The notes: a model not told the origin generated them from the sequence alone. Shown: positions 1 through 5,534, counted from the first letter of the stretch. The stretch is DNA of 7,132 nt from Thalassospiraceae bacterium (GCA_030637205.1 DAOVVL010000094.1:1-7132), one strand, 5' to 3'. Translations and numbers: made by a program.

Positions 1-41
1 ACGGCGCCGCCCATGATGGTCTCTATGACATTTCTTCCCAT
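1..41 (-). CDS. Second MlaD-type MCE protein, N-terminal 13 codons only (runs off left edge)
   Basis: An ATG at 41-39 on the minus strand opens a frame reading MGRNVIETIMGGA up to the window edge. A start of the type M-x-R-N-V-x-E-T-x-M-G-A is familiar to me from alphaproteobacterial MlaD proteins, where it leads into the single N-terminal membrane helix of the periplasmic MCE subunit. It begins 24 bases after the stop of the upstream mlaD-like gene, in the same direction, so the two are probably co-transcribed. An AG-rich stretch (AGAGAGAGCG) just upstream may act as ribosome binding site. Only 13 codons are visible, so the family call rests on that short motif and on the neighbour. It could be another short membrane protein, but a tandem MCE paralogue fits best. 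Confidence 0.55.
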   Translation of the reverse strand, partial: MGRNVIETIMGGA

Positions 42-65
42 GATTTCGCTCTCTCTAAAGGACTG

Positions 66-563
66 TTATTGCTTCTGGGGGGCCGGGTCCGCTGCCGTTT
101 CCTTGGCTTGGCGGGCCTTGCCTTCCTTGATGATCAGTTCCAGCAATTCGCCGACGACCACGGCGCCCTGGGTATATTCGATGGTGCCGCCGTGTTGCAG
201 CGCATCTAGCTCGCCGCCCGGTTCAACCACGACAAATTTCGATCCGAATAACCCGTCGGTGTGAATGGCGGCCGAGCTATCGAGTGGCAGCGCAAAGCCG
301 CTTTCAATATTCAGCGTGACCACAGCGCGAAAATGTTCATCGAGGTGCGGTGTGCCCACGGTGCCGATGCGAATCCCGCCCATGCGCACTTCGTCGCCTT
401 CAAACAAGCCATCCATCTGGCCGAACACGGCATTGAGCGCATAGGTGCCAACCTGGGCCTTGTCTGCGATGGTCGAGCCACCGTAAGAAAGCCCCATCAC
501 CAGCACCAGTGCGGCGACCACAGAACCGCCAACCACGGCATTTTTGTCATTCTCATTTAACAT
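66..563 (-). CDS. mlaD: MlaD-type MCE-domain protein (phospholipid transport, periplasmic, inner-membrane anchored)
   Basis: This 165-residue protein matches the plan of MlaD, the substrate-binding subunit of the Mla ABC system that shuttles phospholipids across the periplasm and keeps the outer membrane asymmetric. A short charged N-terminus is followed by one hydrophobic helix (about residues 9-28). An MCE domain follows (about 40-118), with the typical phrases D-G-L-x-x-G-x-x-V-R-x-G-G-I-x-I-G-x-V (51-69) and G-L-F-G-S-K-F-V-V-V-E-P-G-G (104-117). A hydrophobic/amphipathic tail (about 133-146) then resembles the pore-forming helix of MlaD, and the last 19 residues are polar and low-complexity. 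E. coli MlaD is 183 aa, so length is normal. I chose ATG at 563-561; a TTG one codon upstream (566-564) is possible. Ribosome-binding signal is weak (GAAG). A second MlaD-like gene follows after 24 bases. No mlaE/mlaF is visible, so the role in Mla is inferred from family. Confidence 0.85.
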   Translation of the reverse strand: MLNENDKNAVVGGSVVAALVLVMGLSYGGSTIADKAQVGTYALNAVFGQMDGLFEGDEVRMGGIRIGTVGTPHLDEHFRAVVTLNIESGFALPLDSSAAIHTDGLFGSKFVVVEPGGELDALQHGGTIEYTQGAVVVGELLELIIKEGKARQAKETAADPAPQKQ

Positions 564-571
564 CAATTTGC

Positions 572-588
572 TTCAATAATGTGTTGAA
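572..588. repeat. Short dyad TTCAA-N7-TTGAA at the mlaD start region
   Basis: A perfect 5-bp inverted repeat with a 7-base spacer lies 9-25 bases upstream of the mlaD ATG. It would overlap the predicted transcription start of the promoter proposed at 588-616. In that position it could be an operator or a small 5' hairpin. The arms are short and the region is AT-rich, so chance is a real alternative. Confidence 0.25.
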
Positions 589-616
589 ATATATAAACTT
601 AATCAGAAATTATCAG
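588..616 (-). promoter_or_regulatory. Possible sigma-70 promoter for mlaD
   Basis: On the minus strand, CTGATA (616-611, 4/6 match to TTGACA) and TATATT (593-588, 5/6 match to TATAAT) are separated by exactly 17 bases. They lie in the only AT-rich gap of this gene cluster. The predicted start would be near 581, giving an 18-base leader to the ATG at 563. This suggests mlaD can be transcribed without the upstream NDUFA12-like gene. AT-rich DNA produces such matches easily. Confidence 0.35.
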
Positions 617-622
617 GCGCGT

Positions 623-979
623 TCAGGGCTTCCACGCCTCGTAGTCCGCGCCGCTGGTGGGACGCGTTCCGCCAACCGGGTCGGCCCCTTTGGGCAGGTA
701 GGCGTTATCGGTCCCGGTCAGGTTGGGCAGGTGTTCCAGCTGCCAATCATTGGGTTGGGCGGCGGCTTCGGAAAGCGGCACCTTGGCCGTGTGGTGGAGC
801 CACGCGTGCCATTCGGGCGGCACTTTGGAGGCTTCGACGCGACCTTTGTAAACCACCCAGCGGCGTTCACGCCCGTTGAGCCGCGCCTTGCGTGCGCAAT
901 AATAGCGGTTGCCGAACTCGTCCGCGCCGACTTCGCGTCCGTTTAACCAGGTGTGGATGCGTGTCGCGATGTTGGTCAT
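623..979 (-). CDS. NADH:ubiquinone oxidoreductase subunit NDUFA12-like (complex I accessory subunit)
   Basis: This 118-residue soluble protein belongs to the NDUFA12/B17.2 family. Its members are accessory subunits on the matrix (cytoplasmic) arm of respiratory complex I in mitochondria and alphaproteobacteria. Visible hallmarks are W-x-N-G-x-x-V-G-x-D-E-F-G-N-x-Y-Y (11-27), RRWVVYKG (39-46), the very characteristic S-K-V-P-P-E-W-H-A-W-L-H-H (51-63), PNLTGT (85-90) and the C-terminal YEAWKP (113-118). Length is normal for bacterial homologues. The same frame is open further upstream, but the extra residues have no family character. ATG at 979-977 is preceded by a good GGAGG (994-990) at 10 bases, which fixes the start. 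The gene precedes mlaD by 59 bases on the same strand. I recall NDUFA12 next to mlaD in other alphaproteobacteria, so the pairing looks conserved rather than functional. Confidence 0.92.
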   Translation of the reverse strand: MTNIATRIHTWLNGREVGADEFGNRYYCARKARLNGRERRWVVYKGRVEASKVPPEWHAWLHHTAKVPLSEAAAQPNDWQLEHLPNLTGTDNAYLPKGADPVGGTRPTSGADYEAWKP

Positions 980-984
980 GGGTA

Positions 985-1002
985 TTAAGCCTCCGCGCTT
1001 AA
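985..1002 (-). promoter_or_regulatory. Ribosome binding site of the NDUFA12-like gene, inside a small hairpin
   Basis: The Shine-Dalgarno sequence GGAGG (994-990) lies 10 bases before the ATG. It sits in the six-base loop and first stem base of a perfect inverted repeat, TTAAGC (985-990) and GCTTAA (997-1002). A 6-bp, AT-containing stem is weak, so its effect on translation is uncertain. The ribosome binding site itself is clear. Confidence 0.5.
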
Positions 1003-1022
1003 ACTCGTTTGTGTCACCCCGT

Positions 1023-1052
1023 ATTTTACGGGCGCGCGCTGCTAAATTCCAA
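1023..1052 (-). promoter_or_regulatory. Possible sigma-70 promoter for the NDUFA12-like gene
   Basis: On the minus strand, TTGGAA (1052-1047, 4/6) and TAAAAT (1028-1023, 5/6) are separated by 18 bases. A start near 1016 would give a leader of about 37 bases that contains the GGAGG ribosome binding site. Placement, spacing and match quality agree; no experimental support is possible here. Confidence 0.45.
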
Positions 1053-1087
1053 GGGAATCCGCCCGCCCGTGGGGGCGCAAACTTTAT

Positions 1088-1101
1088 CGCACCTTGGTGC
1101 G
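1088..1101. promoter_or_regulatory. Operator-like dyad CGCACC-TT-GGTGCG
   Basis: Perfect 6-bp arms around a 2-base centre. It lies 36 bases upstream of the -35 element proposed for the NDUFA12-like gene, a position compatible with an activator site. The two-base centre makes a DNA-binding site more plausible than an RNA hairpin. No regulator can be named. Confidence 0.3.
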
Positions 1102-1221
1102 GTGGCGTCCAGCCGACTTTGTTGGACCGATACACCCCAATCGCCCGATTCCCTAAACCCGGTACGAAGTAACAACGAACTGATGCTTTTGCCAAATCCG
1201 CATCCCCACATATGAAGACGG

Positions 1222-1252
1222 CCCAAAGTTGGCACCTACCAATGCGTTTGGG
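1222..1252 (+). repeat. Two-segment stem-loop in the nrdJ upstream region
   Basis: CCCAAA (1222-1227) pairs with TTTGGG (1247-1252). Inside, TTGG (1229-1232) pairs with CCAA (1239-1242) around the six-base loop CACCTA. The two helices are separated by an asymmetric 1x4 internal loop (G1228 against 1243-1246). This gives ten Watson-Crick pairs in 31 bases. It is not followed by a U-run, so it is not an intrinsic terminator. It could belong to a long nrdJ leader or a small RNA, or have no function. Confidence 0.35.
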
Positions 1253-1503
1253 GCAGATCGCCGGGGCTACCAGATGTAGGGGGGCTGAATTGCGATTTTG
1301 CCGAATGAAAGAATTTTGCTTTCGGGGCCGCTTCAGAAGTTGCCCCTAATACTTTGGTATATGGGCATTTTTCACAGCCTGCCCCCACTATCCCCACTTT
1401 CCACCGAGATCAAACCTATTGCGATTGCTGAACATTTTAGCTACATGTTGTGGGTCTCGCGTTCACAAACACGCAAGTGTAGTGCTCCACACAAAATCTG
1501 GGC

Positions 1504-1598
1504 CATTCTGGACCTGGGGGTGGGGCAGCGGTGTCTTTTTCGGTCAGAATGATCGATTTGGGGCCGGTTCGCGGGGTACTGGGGGGTCCTTATCGATC
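1504..1598 (+). promoter_or_regulatory. Candidate structured leader of nrdJ: two abutting stem-loops
   Basis: Stem I pairs 1504-1514 with 1542-1551: ten pairs, with only G1511 bulged. It encloses a 27-base loop that begins with two G runs. Stem II pairs 1551-1557 (GATCGAT) with 1592-1598 (ATCGATC), seven perfect pairs. A TT/TT internal loop follows, then G1560-G1561 against C1588-C1589. The stems share base 1551, so only one can use it, but they could stack end to end. The element ends 50 bases before the nrdJ ATG. A conserved cis-regulatory 'nrdJ motif' RNA upstream of class II reductase genes has, as I recall, been reported by comparative genomics; I cannot tell whether this is a member. 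Alternatives are an operator array or chance pairing in G-rich DNA. Confidence 0.4.
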
Positions 1599-1648
1599 CA
1601 CAAAACAATATGTCACAAAAACACTAAGCCAAAGGGGCTGGGAAAATT

Positions 1649-4600
1649 ATGCGAATCAAACGTCACTTTACCAAGAAGGGTCAATCCCCATACGCCAACA
1701 TCGAATTCCGCACCGCCAGCAGTGAGATCCGAAACCCGGATGGCTCTGTCGTCTTCAAACTGGACGACATGGAGGTCCCCGCGAGCTGGACCCAGGTGGC
1801 GTGTGACGTCATCGCGCAGAAGTATTTCCGCAAGGCCGGTGTGCCGACCAAGCTGAAACCGGTCGAAGAAAACACCGTTCCGTCATGGCTGTGGCGCCAC
1901 GAGCCGGACAAGGCCAAGCTCAAGAAAAAAGCCGCCGACAAGCAAACCCAATCAGAAACCAGTGCCAAGCAGCTGTTTAACCGGCTTGCCGGCACGTGGG
2001 CCTATTGGGGCTGGAAAGGCGGCCATTTCGATTCTGAAAAGGACGCGCGCGCCTATTATGACGAAATGCGCTTCATGCTGTGCAAACAGATGGGTGCGCC
2101 GAACTCACCGCAGTGGTTCAACACCGGGATTTACTGGGCCTATGGCATCGACGGCCCGGCACAGGGCCACCACTATGTCGATTTTGAAACCGGCAAGCTG
2201 GTCAAATCCAAGTCTGCCTACGAACACCCCCAGCCCCATGCGTGCTTTATCCAGTCCATCAGCGATGATCTGGTGCAGGACGGCGGCATTATGGACCTGT
2301 GGGTCCGCGAAGCCCGCCTGTTCAAATACGGGTCCGGCACCGGCACCAACTTTTCCAACCTGCGCGGCGAAGACGAACCCCTTTCGGGTGGCGGCAAATC
2401 ATCAGGCCTGATGAGCTTCCTCAAAATCGGCGATCGCGCTGCGGGCGCCATCAAATCGGGCGGCACCACACGGCGCGCCGCCAAAATGGTGGTGGTCGAC
2501 GTGGATCACCCCGATGTAGAAGATTTCATCAACTGGAAGGTCAAGGAAGAACAGAAGGTCGCAGCCCTTGTGGCCGGTTCGAAAATGGCCGCCAAGCACC
2601 TGAGCGCCGTGATGGACGCATGCCACGGTGGTGCCGATGGCGACGACCAGACGCGCTTCGATCCCAAACAAAATGCGGCGCTTAAAAAAGCCATGCTGGC
2701 CGCGCGCAGATCCATGATCCCGGAAAACTATGTGCAACGGGTCATCCAGTTCGCCAAACAGGGCTACAACGACATTGAATTCCCGACCTACAACACCGAT
2801 TGGGATTCTGAAGCGTATCTGACGGTGTCTGGACAGAACTCCAACAACACGGTTCGCATCACCAACGATTTCTTGGAGCGCGTACTGCAAGACGGGGAAT
2901 GGAAGCTGATCCGCCGCAAGGACGGTGAAGTCGCCAAGACCATCAAGGCGCGCGAGCTGTGGGAACAGATCGGCGGCGCTGCGTGGGCATCGGCAGACCC
3001 CGGCATCCAGTATGATACCACCATCAACGAATGGCACACCTGCCCCGAAAGCGGTCGTATCAATGCATCCAACCCATGTTCGGAATACATGTTTCTGGAT
3101 GACACCGCATGCAATCTGGCGTCGTTGAACCTGCACACGTTCCAAAAAGCAGATGCGTCGCTGGATGTGGCCGCGTTTGAACATGCCGCGCGGCTGTGGA
3201 CCATCACGCTGGAAATTTCGGTGCTGATGGCGCAATTCCCAAGCGCCGAGATTGCCAAACTTTCCTACAAGTTCCGCACATTGGGTCTGGGCTTTGCCAA
3301 CATCGGCGGCTACCTGATGGAAGCGGGCATCGCATACGATTCAGACGAAGGCCGTGCCATCTGTGGGGCTATCTCTGCCCTGATGACCGGCGTTTCCTAT
3401 GCCACTTCCGCTGAAATGGCTGGCGAGCTGGGTGCGTTTCCGGGCTATGAGCCCAACGCAGAAGCCATGCTCAAGGTCATCCGCAACCACCGTCGAGCGG
3501 CGCAATCCGAAAGCACCGGATACGAAGACCTGTCCGTACTTCCGGTGCCGCTTGACGGGGACCATTGCCCCGACGGCGCATTGGTCGCGGCGGCGCGTGA
3601 AGCGTGGGACACGGCGCTCGAGCTGGGCCAGCTTCACGGCTTTCGCAATGCCCAAACCACCGTTTTGGCGCCGACCGGCACCATCGGGCTGGTCATGGAT
3701 TGCGACACCACCGGCATCGAGCCGGACTTCGCGCTGGTTAAATTCAAAAAACTGGCCGGTGGCGGATATTTCAAGATCATCAACCGCATGGTTCCCAAAG
3801 CACTTAAACGTCTTGAATATTCAGAAGCCGAAGTTGAAGCCATTGAGCGTTATGCCTTGGGTCACGGTTCGCTGAGGGGTGCCAAGGGTGTCATCAGTGT
3901 TGAAAGCCTGACAAAGAAAGGTTTCACCGACGAGGCACTGGCATTGCTGGAAGACGCATTGAAAGATGCGTTCGACATCAAGTTCGCGTTCAACAAGTAC
4001 ACACTGGGTGAACCGTTCTGCAATGAAACGCTGAACATCGAGATGGAAAAGCTGAACGACGTATCGTTTGACATGCTGGCCCATCTTGGCTTCAGCAAAG
4101 ACGACATCCTTGAGGCCAACACACACGTTTGCGGCGCCATGACACTTGAAGGCGCGCCCAGCCTGAAGGAAGAACACTTAAGCGTGTTTGATTGCGCCAA
4201 CCCGTGCGGGCGTATCGGCAAGCGTTTTCTTAGTGTTGAAAGCCACATTCGCATGATGGCGGCATCACAACCGTTCATCACCGGGGCCATTTCCAAAACC
4301 ATCAACATGGCGAACTCGGCCACGATTGAAGATTGCAAGGACGCCTACATGCTTTCGTGGCAATTGGGCCTGAAAGCCAACGCGCTTTACCGCGATGGAT
4401 CAAAGCTCAGCCAGCCGCTGCAATCGATGCTGCTGGACGAAGAAATCGTTGATGATGAAGAAACCACCGCCGAAATGCTGGCGGACGCGACACAAACAGA
4501 ACGCGCCGAAGTGATTGCCGAGCACATCATTGAACGCGTGGTTAAGCGCAATCGCCTGCCCGACCGTCGCAAAGGCTATACGCAAAAAGCGATTGTCGGC

Positions 4601-5365
4601 GGGCACAAGGTTTACTTGCGCACCGGCGAATACGAAGACGGCCAAATCGGCGAGGTCTTCATCGACATGCACAAGGAAGGCGCGGCGTTCAGATCGTTGA
4701 TGAACAACTTCGCCATCGCCATTTCCATCGGCCTGCAATACGGCGTGCCGCTGGAAGAATTTGTCGAAGCCTTCACGTTTACCCGTTTTGAACCTTCGGG
4801 TCTGGTTGAAGGCAACGACACCATCAAGATGTCGACGTCTATTCTGGATTACCTGTTCAGGGAACTGGCGGTCAGCTATCTGGGACGCAACGATCTGGCG
4901 CACGCCAAACCGGCCGACATGCTGCCCGATGCGTTGGGCGAAGGCCACGACGAAGGCGACTTGAACGTGGTCGAAGACGCCATTCAGGAGGTTGCCAAGC
5001 TAACGAGCCAGGGCTTTGTTCGCTCACAGACCTTTACCGTCATTCGTGGCGGGGCCAAGGATAAGGCGGCCAAGGCAACTGCCAGTGTCGCTAAAGAAGC
5101 GGTTGAGGCCGTGGCCGCCGTGGCTGGTGGTGGCGGGGTTCCGCAAACCATGTCCGGCGGTTTGGCCGAAGGCGGTGGCGGTGCAACGATCAGCGTTGAA
5201 AGCACGCTGGTGGAAACCGTCGACATACATATGGAGCGCGTCCGTGAAGCACGCATCAAGGGCTACGAAGGCGATGCCTGCCCCGAATGTGGGAACTTCA
5301 CGCTGGTGCGCAATGGCACGTGTCTTAAATGCGACACGTGTGGTGGAACAACGGGTTGCTCTTAG
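1649..5365 (+). CDS. nrdJ: Vitamin B12-dependent (class II) ribonucleotide reductase
   Basis: This 1238-residue cytoplasmic enzyme reduces ribonucleotides to deoxyribonucleotides using adenosylcobalamin as radical source, so it needs neither oxygen nor an NrdB partner. The radical-chemistry residues are present. Cys199 (PHACF) and Cys488 (DTACN) fit the redox pair that reduces substrate. N475-P-C477-S-E479 is the catalytic N-x-C-x-E, with Cys477 as thiyl radical site. PTGTIG (675-680) is the phosphate-binding loop, followed by DCDTTGIEPDFALVKFK. A TSCPD-like domain occupies about 965-1075. An Ala/Gly-rich linker (about 1125-1180) leads to a zinc-ribbon-like tail with Cys1211, 1214, 1225, 1228, 1231 and 1237, ending GCS; such tails pass electrons from thioredoxin in the family. 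Length is normal for alphaproteobacterial NrdJ and there is no intein or frameshift. ATG at 1649 is supported by purine-rich AAAGGGG (1631-1637) and GGGA (1640-1643) and by the family-typical start MRIKRHFT. It is transcribed alone. Confidence 0.97.
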   Translation: MRIKRHFTKKGQSPYANIEFRTASSEIRNPDGSVVFKLDDMEVPASWTQVACDVIAQKYFRKAGVPTKLKPVEENTVPSWLWRHEPDKAKLKKKAADKQTQSETSAKQLFNRLAGTWAYWGWKGGHFDSEKDARAYYDEMRFMLCKQMGAPNSPQWFNTGIYWAYGIDGPAQGHHYVDFETGKLVKSKSAYEHPQPHACFIQSISDDLVQDGGIMDLWVREARLFKYGSGTGTNFSNLRGEDEPLSGGGKSSGLMSFLKIGDRAAGAIKSGGTTRRAAKMVVVDVDHPDVEDFINWKVKEEQKVAALVAGSKMAAKHLSAVMDACHGGADGDDQTRFDPKQNAALKKAMLAARRSMIPENYVQRVIQFAKQGYNDIEFPTYNTDWDSEAYLTVSGQNSNNTVRITNDFLERVLQDGEWKLIRRKDGEVAKTIKARELWEQIGGAAWASADPGIQYDTTINEWHTCPESGRINASNPCSEYMFLDDTACNLASLNLHTFQKADASLDVAAFEHAARLWTITLEISVLMAQFPSAEIAKLSYKFRTLGLGFANIGGYLMEAGIAYDSDEGRAICGAISALMTGVSYATSAEMAGELGAFPGYEPNAEAMLKVIRNHRRAAQSESTGYEDLSVLPVPLDGDHCPDGALVAAAREAWDTALELGQLHGFRNAQTTVLAPTGTIGLVMDCDTTGIEPDFALVKFKKLAGGGYFKIINRMVPKALKRLEYSEAEVEAIERYALGHGSLRGAKGVISVESLTKKGFTDEALALLEDALKDAFDIKFAFNKYTLGEPFCNETLNIEMEKLNDVSFDMLAHLGFSKDDILEANTHVCGAMTLEGAPSLKEEHLSVFDCANPCGRIGKRFLSVESHIRMMAASQPFITGAISKTINMANSATIEDCKDAYMLSWQLGLKANALYRDGSKLSQPLQSMLLDEEIVDDEETTAEMLADATQTERAEVIAEHIIERVVKRNRLPDRRKGYTQKAIVGGHKVYLRTGEYEDGQIGEVFIDMHKEGAAFRSLMNNFAIAISIGLQYGVPLEEFVEAFTFTRFEPSGLVEGNDTIKMSTSILDYLFRELAVSYLGRNDLAHAKPADMLPDALGEGHDEGDLNVVEDAIQEVAKLTSQGFVRSQTFTVIRGGAKDKAAKATASVAKEAVEAVAAVAGGGGVPQTMSGGLAEGGGGATISVESTLVETVDIHMERVREARIKGYEGDACPECGNFTLVRNGTCLKCDTCGGTTGCS
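5317..5340. repeat. Perfect 8-bp inverted repeat inside the nrdJ 3' end
   Basis: CACGTGTC (5317-5324) and GACACGTG (5333-5340) flank an 8-base spacer, with a further G-U pair possible outside. It coincides with codons of the C-terminal cysteine cluster, where Thr-Cys is encoded twice as ACG-TGT. ACGTGT is nearly self-complementary, so the repeated dipeptide largely explains the symmetry. A site or hairpin function would be additional. Confidence 0.4.
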
Positions 5366-5377
5366 AGCGCCGCCCTT

Positions 5378-5490
5378 AAGGTTGGGAGGCGTTTGCGGAC
5401 CGTAAGCGCGACTTGAACGAAGTGCCCCGTACACACGGGCAGCAGCGTTCATGGCCGTTAACGAGATCCCAGACTCCTCCCTGGGAACTT
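5378..5490 (+). ncRNA. Candidate structured RNA downstream of nrdJ (6S-like plan, or 3'-UTR small RNA)
   Basis: The segment begins 13 bases after the nrdJ stop and ends at the terminator. On paper GGGAGG (5384-5389) pairs with CCTCCC (5476-5481), extended by AGGTT (5379-5383) with AACTT (5486-5490), closing the domain. Inside are a hairpin 5389-5409 (eight pairs, two of them G-U, loop GGACC) and a second hairpin. The second has TGAACG/CGTTCA (5414-5419/5446-5451) capped by TGCCC/GGGCA (5423-5427/5437-5441). A closing helix, an open middle and an apical hairpin, with GGAGGCGTTTGCGGACC on the 5' side, recall 6S RNA (E. coli has GAGATGTTCGC...GGGCC there). Against it: 6S usually sits near zapA/ygfA, and I see no clear promoter, so transcription may come from nrdJ. 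An alternative fold exposes CTCCTCCC (5474-5481) in a loop, like alphaproteobacterial anti-Shine-Dalgarno small RNAs. I judge an RNA likely, its identity open. Confidence 0.45.
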
Positions 5491-5534
5491 GGGGGGCTTA
5501 AAGGTAGAAACCCGCAAGCCCCCCGTTCTTTTTT
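5491..5534 (+). terminator. Intrinsic terminator after nrdJ / candidate small RNA
   Basis: GGGGGGCTT (5491-5499) pairs perfectly with AAGCCCCCC (5516-5524), a nine-pair GC-rich stem. The 16-base loop contains a small inner GGT/ACC stem (5503-5505 with 5510-5512). The stem is followed by GTTCTTTTTT, and a second T-run occurs at 5541-5546. This is a textbook rho-independent terminator for the plus strand. Confidence 0.85.

Larger units (their letters stand above)
1053..1648. other. About 600 bp of non-coding DNA between the NDUFA12-like gene and nrdJ
   Basis: None of the reading frames here has recognisable protein character or a convincing ribosome binding site, so I read the stretch as regulatory. 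It is notable for G and C runs, including five runs of four to six G between 1516 and 1586 and CCCCC at 1382-1386. It also holds stem-loops: a 14-bp dyad at 1088-1101, a two-segment hairpin at 1222-1252, an imperfect one at 1342-1365, and two abutting stems at 1504-1598. I did not find a convincing sigma-70 promoter for nrdJ, a cobalamin riboswitch core, or a tRNA. For a single divergent promoter region it is long, which leaves room for an extended nrdJ leader or an independent small RNA. Confidence 0.6.

Noticed and set aside
1230..1246. TGGCAC followed by ATGC, resembling a sigma-54 promoter.
   Set aside because: The GG and GC pairs are one base too far apart for the -24/-12 spacing and the -12 half lacks the TT of TTGC.
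1289..1426. Direct repeat ATTGCGATT followed by GCCGAA/GCTGAA at 1289 and 1418.
   Set aside because: Two 9-mers with loose flanking similarity in about 130 bp are not enough to call iterons or a duplicated element.
1298..1552. Open frame of 84 codons in the intergenic region.
   Set aside because: No ribosome binding site, no family character, and it overlaps the stem-loops; typical of a random open frame.
1516..1586. G-quadruplex from the many G runs upstream of nrdJ.
   Set aside because: Four runs of at least three G with short loops do not occur: the gap from 1525 to 1560 is 34 bases, and the last run is a single block. Only weak two-layer forms are possible.
1441..1648. NrdR box or cobalamin riboswitch in front of nrdJ.
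   Set aside because: No ACAC-type NrdR palindrome was found (1477-1492 has the reverse GTGT...ACAC polarity with mismatches). None of the conserved cobalamin riboswitch core segments is present.
1055..1657. GANTC (CcrM methylation) sites upstream of nrdJ as a cell-cycle signal.
   Set aside because: Only about three sites occur in this stretch, roughly what chance predicts for this length.
2402..3235. Long antisense open frame of 277 codons inside nrdJ.
   Set aside because: It lies wholly within the well-conserved nrdJ coding sequence and its translation shows no domain. It is a shadow of the codon bias of nrdJ.
1649..5365. Intein or inserted domain in nrdJ, suspected from its length.
   Set aside because: About 1240 residues is usual for alphaproteobacterial NrdJ, and the catalytic motifs are continuous with no splicing-type junctions.
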